Below are positions 7,144 to 14,418 of a stretch of DNA of 64,000 nucleotides, piece after piece. This DNA is from Elusimicrobiota bacterium (GTDB lineage: Bacteria; Elusimicrobiota; Elusimicrobia; UBA1565; UBA9628), in NCBI GenBank assembly GCA_026388095.1, contig JAPLKL010000075.1:62001-126000 (forward strand), given 5' to 3'. Both the position numbers and the translations under genes were made by a program. Under the pieces are notes generated by a model, which was not told the origin of the DNA, ran no database searches, and saw only the letters and a program-made list of their open reading frames with translations. Position 1 is the stretch's first letter; each line of letters opens with the position of its first letter.

Positions 7144-9585
7144 CTATTTTATAGCCTTGAGCACAGCGGTCAAGGCCTCGTATTCCCGGATCACGTAGCC
7201 TTTCCAGAGCCCGCCGTCCTGGAGGGCCTTTTTGACCGCCGACGCGCAGTCCGCCCCTGACGTCTGGGCCTTGAGCGCGCTCCAAGCCAGGTTGAGGGCC
7301 TCCTCGATGTCGGATCCCAATGCCGACCGGGCCTTGGCCAAAGCGAGGAGGGCCAGCGCCTGCTCTGCGGCCTTGACCGCGTCCGCGCCGGGCTCGTGGA
7401 ACGCCCCCTGCGCGTCCTGGAGCGCGATGAGCTTGCGGGCCAAAGACGCGGACGGCGCCGCCAACAGTTCCCGCGCCAGCTTGTCCACCATGGCGGGCGC
7501 CTGAGTCCGGGCCGGCACGGGCGGGGTGGCGGGCCCGGGCATGAAGATGGGCTGGCCCGCGTCCGGGCGTCTCTGCCTCATCGTCTTATACATCCGGCCC
7601 GACGCCTCTGAAGCGCCAGCCGGGGCGGCCATGTTCTGATACATCCCGGAGGATCCGCCGGCGCCTCTCACCGCCGAGACCGCCGCGCCGCCGAAGAATC
7701 CCTCGTGCACCGTGCCCTCGGGTATCGGCGCCTCCACCGGCACGACCATGGGCTTCTGGCCCTTGGCCACGGTGGGGGTCTCATCGACGGCCACGAAGGA
7801 GGTGAAGCGCGAGACCAGCTTGTGCTTGAGCGCGAGCTCCGTGATCTGGTTCTCGACCGTCTCGTTCTTCCCCTGGTAGCACTGCCGCTCGAGCTCGGTT
7901 ATGCGGGACCGGGCCCAGAGCGGGCCCATGGGCTCATGCTTGGGCGCCTGGTCCGGCAGATCCACCTCCACCGGCATGCTCCAGGCCTTGCCGTTGAGCT
8001 TGCCCTGGAGGGTGATCGTCGCCTTACCGGGCGTCTCGTAGCGCCCGTGGATGAACACGGGCTGTCCCGCGAAGAGGTCCGGGACGTACAGCGGGGAAGG
8101 GTCGAGCACCTTGAGGCCGTTCCAGTCCACGGAGAGGTCGGTCAGGTAGGGCTTGGCGATGCGGTCGTAGAAGCCGCTGATGACCTTCTCCAGCTTGGCT
8201 TGCCGCTCATCCTGCCGCACGTATTGGACGGAGCCCTTGCCCATGACCGCGAGCTCCTCGAGCAGGTAGCGGTTGGGCGCGGAGCCCACGCCCAGCGGGA
8301 AGATGCGGGAGTTGTTGAGGTGCTCCCTGACGTAGGCGAGGATCTGGCTCTCGTTGCCGATGAAGCCGTCGGTCATGAAGAGCACGATGCGCAGGCGCGC
8401 CGGGTCCTTGGGGGCCTCCAGCACCTGGCGGATGGCGTCGAGCATCTCGGTCCCGCCGCCGCCGCTCAAGGAGTTGATGGCCTCCCGGGCCCGGGCCACG
8501 TTCTCCGGGGTGTTGGGCTGGGGCTTGTCGAAGACCAGCCGGTTGCCGGCGGAGAAGGCCAGGATCTGGAAGGTGTCCTGGGGGTTCATCTGGTCCAGGC
8601 AGTGCCGGGCCAGCTCCTTGGAGGTCTCCACCGGGAAGCCGCTCATGGAGCCGGAGACGTCCAGGGCGAAGACCAGCTCCTTGGGCGTGATCTGGGAGAG
8701 CGGGAAGTCCGCCTTGGGCTGGATCATGAGGGTGAGGTAGCCTTCCGGTCCGGTCTTGTGCGCCAGGACCGCGGTCTGCACGGGCTTGTCCTTGGGCTGG
8801 TAGGTCAGGATGAAGTCCTTGTTGGGGATGCTGTCCTCCGGGCTCAAGGTGACCGCGGCCTTGGTGTCGCCGTCGAGGTCCACGCTCACGTCGTGGGACT
8901 TGGACTTGATGTCCTGCACGGCTATGCCCGCGTCGAGCCGGACCGTGAGCGTGATGTTGCGCCCGGGCCGCGCCCCGGGGCGCACCGGCGGCGGGGTGAT
9001 GCGGCCGGCGTCCGGGACCGCGTCGCCCTTGGGGATGTAGCGCGGCCCCACCACCATGGGGAAGACGAAGGTGTAGACCTTGGCTTCGTACTTGAGGGTC
9101 TGGAGGTAGCGGAGCTTGACCGTGATCGACTGGCCCGGAGGGATGTTGGCCACCGACTGGGTGAAGATGTTGGGCCGCTCCTGGTCGAGCAGGGCCGCGG
9201 TCTTGCCCTCGAGCTTGGCCTTCTCGTATATCTCCTTGGCCTCGGCCCGCTTCTTGATGAGACCCTTGATGACCCGGTCGGCCACGGTCAGCGTCATCTC
9301 GTTGACCGCGGCGTTCTCCGGCAAGGGGAAGACGTATACGGCCTCGATGGGCTTCTCGGCCGGGTTCTGGAAGACCTGCGTGACCTCGACGTCGGCCACG
9401 AAGCCCGATATTCTGGCCTTCACGTCCGTGCTCTTGAGGGGCAGTATCCTGGGCGCCTCGGCCGCGCCTTCCGACTTGATCTGGAGCGAGCCCTCGCCAA
9501 GATCCTGCTGCGCCGCCAGCGGCGCCGCCAGCGCCGCGGCCAGGAACGCCGCCGCCGCGACCTTCGTCAGATTCTCCATTTTCAT
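7144..9585 (-). CDS. Exported VIT and von Willebrand factor A domain protein
   Basis: The ATG at 9585 is 6 nt after GGAGG and starts a signal peptide (about residues 1-24). The 813-residue product has a VIT domain (about 35-170, with VYVFPLPENAAVNEM and IANIPPGQ-like motifs). A VWA domain follows (about 300-470), with an intact metal-ion-dependent adhesion site DVSGSMS and MTDGFIGNE. The C-terminal helical region of about 150 residues is preceded by an Ala/Gly/Pro-rich linker. VIT-VWA proteins are inter-alpha-trypsin-inhibitor-heavy-chain-like and act in extracellular binding or adhesion. The anchoring mode is not evident, since no sortase or TM tail is seen. Confidence 0.88.
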   Translation of the reverse strand: MKMENLTKVAAAAFLAAALAAPLAAQQDLGEGSLQIKSEGAAEAPRILPLKSTDVKARISGFVADVEVTQVFQNPAEKPIEAVYVFPLPENAAVNEMTLTVADRVIKGLIKKRAEAKEIYEKAKLEGKTAALLDQERPNIFTQSVANIPPGQSITVKLRYLQTLKYEAKVYTFVFPMVVGPRYIPKGDAVPDAGRITPPPVRPGARPGRNITLTVRLDAGIAVQDIKSKSHDVSVDLDGDTKAAVTLSPEDSIPNKDFILTYQPKDKPVQTAVLAHKTGPEGYLTLMIQPKADFPLSQITPKELVFALDVSGSMSGFPVETSKELARHCLDQMNPQDTFQILAFSAGNRLVFDKPQPNTPENVARAREAINSLSGGGGTEMLDAIRQVLEAPKDPARLRIVLFMTDGFIGNESQILAYVREHLNNSRIFPLGVGSAPNRYLLEELAVMGKGSVQYVRQDERQAKLEKVISGFYDRIAKPYLTDLSVDWNGLKVLDPSPLYVPDLFAGQPVFIHGRYETPGKATITLQGKLNGKAWSMPVEVDLPDQAPKHEPMGPLWARSRITELERQCYQGKNETVENQITELALKHKLVSRFTSFVAVDETPTVAKGQKPMVVPVEAPIPEGTVHEGFFGGAAVSAVRGAGGSSGMYQNMAAPAGASEASGRMYKTMRQRRPDAGQPIFMPGPATPPVPARTQAPAMVDKLARELLAAPSASLARKLIALQDAQGAFHEPGADAVKAAEQALALLALAKARSALGSDIEEALNLAWSALKAQTSGADCASAVKKALQDGGLWKGYVIREYEALTAVLKAIK

Positions 9586-9699
9586 GCCCCACCTCCAGGC
9601 CTGCGGCCGATGTGACACCGGCCCCGGGATAATGTTCCCGGACCTTCAGGCATGATATCAAAAGCCGTCCATCCGAGTACCCATGACGGAACGCAGGTC

Positions 9700-9960
9700 T
9701 TGACTAATCCTGATATCCGGTTATACTCACTGAGTCGGGCGTTCGTGCGCATGTCCTGAGTCCGGCGTCGTCGACGTGGTCGGTAGCGAGAAGCGAGTTC
9801 GGCGGATCGTGCGTCGCGTTCGTGGCCGGTGCCGCATCGGACCGTGCGTAAGCAGGCGTTCGTCGCAGTCGCGGTGTGTGCCGGACTCAGGACCAGGTCG
9901 TATACTCTGGGGCGCCCAGGCAGTCGATAGAACGACGCTTGCCTGGGCGCCTCGCTCTTT
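9700..9960 (+). ncRNA. Putative structured small RNA, copy 1
   Basis: A promoter (TTGACT 9700-9705, 16-nt spacer, TATACT 9722-9727) predicts a start near 9734. A 14-bp perfect long-range stem pairs GTCCTGAGTCCGGC (9753-9766) with its complement at 9880-9893. A 12-bp terminator stem follows: GGCGCCCAGGCA 9911-9922 with 9940-9951, an inner GTCG/CGAC stem, then TCGCTCTTT. A homologous unit lies at 13931-14190. In the terminator stem the C-G pair here is an A-T pair in the other copy, so pairing is conserved while the sequence changes. No coding frame is shared. The family is not recognised. The U tract touches the stop codon of the convergent gene. Confidence 0.8.
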
Positions 9961-10684
9961 ATGGGCCGCCGGGGGTCTCCACCTCGGCCAGCAGCCTCTT
10001 GAGCGACAGAAGGTCCTGGCCCAGCTTCCCCGCGCAGGCCGAGAGCGCCGTGTTCCAGGCCGCCCGCGCCGCGCCTTTCAGACCCTGGCGATACAAGGCC
10101 ATGCCCCGGCCGATCTGGGCCAGCCCCGCCGACGAGCCGAAGTGGTCCACCCCGGCGAATTCCTGGGCGGCCATGTCCGGAGAGCCGTCCAGGAGCCGGA
10201 TGGCTCCGCGGACCACCGGGGTATGTTGGAAGCTGACTGCCACCCCGGCGGCGTCCTTTGATCCGTTGGCCGCCATCTCGGCGAAGAGCAGCAGCAGCAG
10301 CAGCTTCAGGAAATGCGCCTCGACGTCCTGGGCGACGCAGTCGGCCGCGCGGCCCCAGGACTCCATCGTCTGCGTGAGCCGGTCCTGGTCCTGCCCGGAG
10401 AGCAAGGCGACGATCCGGGCGAAATGGGCCTCGAAGAGGTCGGGCTTGGCCGCGATCGCCGCGTCAGCGTCCTTCAGGGCTCCGGGGACATCCCGCTTCA
10501 TCCGCTTGAGCAGACTGCGGTAGGCCAGGGCCTTGGCCTTGGTCTGCGGGCAGCGGGCGGCCTGGTCCAGGGCGGAGGCCGCTTCAGCGATCCGCCGCTG
10601 CCACAGCTTGGTCCGCCCCTCCCGGACCAGGCGCTCGGCGGCCTCGGCGTCCGGCGGCTTCATGAAGAGGTCGAGGATGCCCAT
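9959..10684 (-). CDS. TPR-like cytoplasmic protein
   Basis: The 241-residue product has no signal peptide and consists of helical pairs resembling tetratricopeptide repeats, for example LVREGRTKLWQRRIAEAASALDQAARC, then ALKDADAAIAAKPDLFEAHF and MALYRQGLKGAARAAWNTAL. It is probably a protein-interaction module, and no catalytic residues are evident. The -10 hexamer TAGGAT (10696-10691, minus) ends 6 nt before the ATG, suggesting a leaderless transcript. It is divergent from the CDF transporter, 77 bp apart, and convergent with the small RNA. Confidence 0.65.
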   Translation of the reverse strand: MGILDLFMKPPDAEAAERLVREGRTKLWQRRIAEAASALDQAARCPQTKAKALAYRSLLKRMKRDVPGALKDADAAIAAKPDLFEAHFARIVALLSGQDQDRLTQTMESWGRAADCVAQDVEAHFLKLLLLLLFAEMAANGSKDAAGVAVSFQHTPVVRGAIRLLDGSPDMAAQEFAGVDHFGSSAGLAQIGRGMALYRQGLKGAARAAWNTALSACAGKLGQDLLSLKRLLAEVETPGGP

Positions 10685-10761
10685 GGCTGAATCCTACAAA
10701 ATCCGGTCCCGGGGCCCGGTGACCTCTTTCCTGCGGAGGCCATCTTATCTACAATCCTAGG

Positions 10762-11676
10762 ATGAACGCGCCGGACAAGAAGTCAGGCGACGCCAAGGAG
10801 AGCCTCCTAGGCCAGAGCGTCCTCATCGAGCTCGCCGGCCTGGTCATCGAAGTCGCGGCCGCCCTCCAGTCGAATTCCCTCTCGCTTTACGCCGACCTTA
10901 TCCAAGAAGGCGTGGAGACCTTGGCCACGATCGTGGCCTGGGGCACTTTGCGCCATCTGCGCCGGCACCACTATGAGTTCGATTTCGGGCTCGGCAAGGT
11001 GGAGAGCCTCCTGGGCCTGGTGGTCGCCGGAGGCATGGCCGTCTCCGTCTACTCCATCGCCCATGAGGCCCTGGCGCGCCTGGCCGCGCCGCAGCCCCTG
11101 GAAAAGGTCGGCCTCGGGCTGGCCATGATCGTCGCCTGGATCGGCGTGGACGGCTATTACTGGTGGAAGTTCGTCCAGCTCGACCGCCAGCACCCCTCGC
11201 CCGTGCTGGAAGCCACCGGGAAATCCTACCGGGCCGGCACCGTGGTCTGCGTGGCGCTCACCGCCACGCTCCTGGCCGGCAAGCTCCTGGAGGACCATCC
11301 CTGGGCCCTGTACATCGACCCCCTCGTCTCCCTCGGCTACGCGGTCTACATGCTGAAGACGATCTACGAGATCACGGCCCGCGCCCTCGGCGACCTGACG
11401 GACTGCACTCTCGACGAGACCCTCCAGCTGGCCATCGTGCGCGAGCTGGCCCGCTTCTTCCACGACTACAGGCTGCTGCACGACGTGAAGTCGCGCCGCT
11501 CCGGGGGGACCGTGCAGATCGAGCTGCACCTGGAGTTCCACCCGGACCAGAAGATGTCCGAGGTCTACGAAGTGTCCGAGCGCATGAGCGCGAGCCTGCA
11601 GGCCAAGATCCGCGGCAGCCGGGTGATCATCGTGCCCGCGCGGCGCAAGACCGCACCCCAACGGAGAGAACCATGA
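10762..11676 (+). CDS. Cation diffusion facilitator (CDF) family transporter
   Basis: The 304-residue product has six predicted transmembrane segments and a C-terminal cytoplasmic domain (about residues 215-300), the usual CDF layout and length. Family motifs are visible in TM2 (SNSLSLYADLIQEGVETL) and TM5 (YIDPLVSLGYAVYM), where acidic residues normally bind Zn2+, Fe2+ or Mn2+. The canonical HSxxD of TM2 is replaced by QEGVE, so metal selectivity may differ. It would export divalent metal from the cytoplasm. TACAAT at 10750-10755 ends 6 nt before the ATG, so the mRNA is predicted leaderless. It overlaps the WD40 gene by 4 nt. Confidence 0.85.
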   Translation: MNAPDKKSGDAKESLLGQSVLIELAGLVIEVAAALQSNSLSLYADLIQEGVETLATIVAWGTLRHLRRHHYEFDFGLGKVESLLGLVVAGGMAVSVYSIAHEALARLAAPQPLEKVGLGLAMIVAWIGVDGYYWWKFVQLDRQHPSPVLEATGKSYRAGTVVCVALTATLLAGKLLEDHPWALYIDPLVSLGYAVYMLKTIYEITARALGDLTDCTLDETLQLAIVRELARFFHDYRLLHDVKSRRSGGTVQIELHLEFHPDQKMSEVYEVSERMSASLQAKIRGSRVIIVPARRKTAPQRREP

Positions 11677-12665
11677 AACGCCCCTCTTTTCCCCTCGCCG
11701 CCGCGGCGCTGCTCGGCCTGTCTTTGAGCGCCTCGGCCAAGTCGAAGCCTTCGGGCATCTGGTACGGCCACACCGACGGCGTCGTCTATCTGGCCTTCTC
11801 CCCCGACGGGACCAAGGCGCTCTCCGGCAGCGGCGACAAGACCGTCCGGCTCTGGGACGTGGCCACCGGCGAGCTCCTGTCCACATTCGAGGGCCACGCG
11901 ACCCCGGTCGCGGCCGTGGCCTTCTCCACCGACGCCAAGACCGCGCTCTCCGCCAGCGACCAGCTCTGCCTGCGGTCCTGGGACATCGCCACGGGCGAGC
12001 CGGTCCTCTCCACGCCGGGGCAGGCCGCCTTCATCTACGCCGCGCAATTCTCCCCGGACGGCGCGAAGGTGATCTCCGGCGGGAGCGACCGCACCCTGCG
12101 GCTCTGGGACGCGAAGTCCGGCAAGGAGCTCTCCTATTGGCCGGGCTATACGGACTACATCCAGACCGTGGCCTTCTCCCAGGACGGGACCCGGGCTCTG
12201 GTCGGCGGCGGCACCACGGAGATCCGGGATGTGGCCAGCGGCAAGATCCTCGTGTTCCTCGCGTCGCCGCTGGGATTGGTCTACGACGTCGACCTTTCCC
12301 CGGATGGGAAGCTCGCCCTGACCGGAGGCTGGGACGGGAGCATCCGGCTCTGGGACGCGGCGACCGGGGACGAGAAAGCCATCTGGAAGGGGCACAGCGC
12401 GGCCGTGGCCTGGTGCTCCTTCTCCCCGGACGGGACCTTGGTCATCTCCGGGAGCTACGACAACACGGTCCGGCTCTGGGACGTGGCCACGGGCCGATGC
12501 ATCAAGGTCTGGACCGGCCACACCGGCCGGGTCAATGCCGTGGCCTTCTCGCCGGACGGACGGCTGGCCCTCTCCGGCAGCGATGACCGCACTCTGCGTC
12601 TCTGGGATGTGAGCCGCGCGCTCGCCGACTTCCGGGCCAAGCCGCCCGAAAAGACCGCGCCCTGA
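11673..12665 (+). CDS. Exported WD40 beta-propeller protein
   Basis: The ATG at 11673 overlaps the transporter stop (ATGA) behind a GGAGAG site. The 330-residue product starts with a signal peptide (LAAAALLGLSLSASA). It then has seven WD40 blades, with repeated GH...AFSPDG...SGS.D.TVRLWD signatures, enough for one closed propeller. It is probably a periplasmic protein-interaction platform. Coupling to a metal exporter suggests a linked role, but nothing in the sequence shows one. Confidence 0.85.
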   Translation: MKRPSFPLAAAALLGLSLSASAKSKPSGIWYGHTDGVVYLAFSPDGTKALSGSGDKTVRLWDVATGELLSTFEGHATPVAAVAFSTDAKTALSASDQLCLRSWDIATGEPVLSTPGQAAFIYAAQFSPDGAKVISGGSDRTLRLWDAKSGKELSYWPGYTDYIQTVAFSQDGTRALVGGGTTEIRDVASGKILVFLASPLGLVYDVDLSPDGKLALTGGWDGSIRLWDAATGDEKAIWKGHSAAVAWCSFSPDGTLVISGSYDNTVRLWDVATGRCIKVWTGHTGRVNAVAFSPDGRLALSGSDDRTLRLWDVSRALADFRAKPPEKTAP

Positions 12666-12692
12666 CCGCGCGGAAGAACAGGAGGGATGTCC

Positions 12693-13904
12693 ATGAAACG
12701 CTCTATGCGATGGTTCCTGGCAACCGCCTTGTCGCTGGCCTCGCTAGCGCCAGGCTATGCCGGCGATGACGCCCCCGCTCCGCCTCCGATGAGATCGTTC
12801 GAGGGCGGCAAGCTCTACATGTCTCCCCGCGGGAAGTTCTACATCGCGGAGCTCCACGGCAATTTCCGGCAGATGGGCAGGCAGTACGGCAATCTCTTGG
12901 GCGAACAGATCCAGGCCTTCTACCGGGAAGTCTATGACGAGGGCATCTTGAAGATGCCTAAAGCGAACTTCGCGGAGCTGGCGCAGTCGGGGGAGGCCTA
13001 TTATGCCTCCATGCCGCAGATGTTCAAAGAGTTCGTCGATGGCGTCGCGGAGACCAACGGGCTCAACGCTGAGAAGACAAGGATACAGACGGCGACGGTG
13101 CTGATCCTGGCCATGTCGGGCTGCAGCAGCCTGTCAGCCTGGGGGGACTATACCGGCGGAGGACCTCTTGTGGTGGGCCGGAACCTGGACCTTGCGAGCA
13201 AGAGTCTCGGAAAGTATGCCAAGTACTGGAACGTCCTGATATGGAATCCGGAAGGATACGGCCACTCTGTCGCCCATATCGATTATGTGGGCGGTCTTTT
13301 CTACCAGACCGCCTTCAACAGCAAGGGCATATTCCTGGAGCTTCAGAACGGGCAGGCCTCGGACAAGGAGACCCCGAAGGACAGAGAGAACACCAATCAC
13401 GCGCTTCTCGCCTCTTTGTTCAGCGCCTCATCCATGGCGGATATGGAGAATTTCTTCCAGACGACACGCCCGCAAGCCGGGCTGATCATGAACGCCTCTT
13501 CGCCTGAGAAAAGCGTCATCTATGAATGGGCGACGTTCCGGACCGTGCGCCGGGAGGGCCCTGGCCTCATCTCCGCATCCAACGACTTCCTCGACCCGTC
13601 CTGGAAGGAATACAAGGTGCCGTACTTCAACAAGAAGAATGAAGGGGTAGGACAAACCTATACGAGAAGAACGAACCTGCTCGATCTTGGACGGAAATCA
13701 AAAGGCAAGATGACCCCGCAGGCCATGATGCGGATATTCGACACCCCGATCCCCCAGGGAGGCGCGACGTTCCCGGACGATGGGGTCGTCAGGTCGATCT
13801 ATCAGGTCGTGGCTGTGCCGGCGGAACTGAAGATGTGGCTCAAGGTGCGCGGGTACTCGGAATGGGAGGAGATCGATCTTAAAAAATATTTCCAGGCCCC
13901 GTAG
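12693..13904 (+). CDS. Exported C45-type Ntn hydrolase (acyl-CoA:6-APA acyltransferase-like)
   Basis: AGGAGGG sits 6 nt before the ATG at 12693. The ATG at 12687 abuts that site and is unlikely. The 403-residue product has a signal peptide. The family hallmark LAMSGCSSLSAWG places a predicted nucleophile at Cys144, which would become the N-terminal residue of the beta chain after autocleavage. GGGPLVVGRNLDL follows it, as in peptidase family C45. Such enzymes cleave or transfer amides, and the substrate cannot be inferred. It is preceded by the WD40 gene (27 nt gap), possibly in one transcript. Confidence 0.78.
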   Translation: MKRSMRWFLATALSLASLAPGYAGDDAPAPPPMRSFEGGKLYMSPRGKFYIAELHGNFRQMGRQYGNLLGEQIQAFYREVYDEGILKMPKANFAELAQSGEAYYASMPQMFKEFVDGVAETNGLNAEKTRIQTATVLILAMSGCSSLSAWGDYTGGGPLVVGRNLDLASKSLGKYAKYWNVLIWNPEGYGHSVAHIDYVGGLFYQTAFNSKGIFLELQNGQASDKETPKDRENTNHALLASLFSASSMADMENFFQTTRPQAGLIMNASSPEKSVIYEWATFRTVRREGPGLISASNDFLDPSWKEYKVPYFNKKNEGVGQTYTRRTNLLDLGRKSKGKMTPQAMMRIFDTPIPQGGATFPDDGVVRSIYQVVAVPAELKMWLKVRGYSEWEEIDLKKYFQAP

Positions 13905-13930
13905 AACGGACGGATGACGGGACCTGGGTC

Positions 13931-14190
13931 TTGACGAATCGCGGTATCCGGCTATACTCCTTGAGTCGGACGTTCGTGTGCCTGTCCTGAGTCCGGTGTC
14001 GTCGAAGTGGTCGGTAACGAGAAGTGGTTCAACGGACCGTACGCCGAGGTCGTGGCCGTCGCCGCATCGGGCCGTGCGTAAGTCGCCGTTGCAGTCGCGG
14101 TGCGTTCCGGACTCAGGACGGGTCGTCCGGCAGACTCTGAGGCGCCAAGGCAGTCGATAGAACGACGCTTGCCTTGGCGCCTCACTTTGT
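13931..14190 (+). ncRNA. Putative structured small RNA, copy 2
   Basis: This has the same architecture as 9700-9960. TTGACG (13931-13936), a 16-nt spacer and TATACT (13953-13958) make the promoter. A 13-bp stem pairs GTCCTGAGTCCGG (13984-13996) with 14107-14119. The terminator stem GGCGCCAAGGCA (14141-14152) pairs with 14170-14181 and is followed by TCACTTTGT. The terminator loop (GTCGATAGAACGAC) is identical to copy 1, while the stem carries a compensatory pair. Overall identity is roughly 80% by eye. It occupies the gap after the Ntn hydrolase. Confidence 0.8.
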
Positions 14191-14254
14191 CATAGGCCTT
14201 TAGACCCAGAGCCCGCTTCCCCCCATGGCCCTGGGGCCGGACCCGGCCCCGCCC

Positions 14255-14418
14255 TATACTGAACATGAAGGGCATCACCCTCCTACCCGAGCGGCACCTT
14301 CCGACATCGTTCCGGAAGAGTCCCGCAAGGGATCCCGGGTGACAGCCGAGCCGAAGAGGACGCCCCTCCAAGGCTTAACGAATAGTCCGCCTCCAGACTC
14401 AGGGAGGCGGACTTTTTT
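14255..14418 (+). ncRNA. Possible short transcript ending at an intrinsic terminator
   Basis: TATACT at 14255-14260 and a perfect terminator at 14385-14418 bracket about 155 nt. The terminator is a 10-bp stem GTCCGCCTCC/GGAGGCGGAC with an 8-nt loop and then T6. No convincing -35 is present. The interval holds only a 25-codon frame (ATG 14265). It could be a small RNA, a leader peptide, or only a terminator for the upstream small RNA. The T6 points rightward, so it does not serve the convergent SUMF1-like gene. Confidence 0.35.
14385..14418 (+). terminator. Strong intrinsic terminator
   Basis: A 10-bp perfect GC-rich stem (14385-14394 with 14403-14412) has loop AGACTCAG and is followed by six T. 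It points rightward and overlaps the last codons of the convergent SUMF1-like gene. Confidence 0.75.

Noticed and set aside
7705-9615. Long plus-strand open frame of 636 codons
   Set aside because: It is an antisense shadow of the VIT-VWA gene in GC-rich DNA. Its composition is Gly/Leu/Arg/His-rich with no domain.
9734-9960. Identity of the small RNA as 6S RNA, RNase P RNA, SRP RNA or tmRNA
   Set aside because: The conserved sequence boxes of RNase P, SRP RNA and tmRNA are absent. The overall hairpin shape recalls 6S RNA but no diagnostic sequence was found, so the family is left open.
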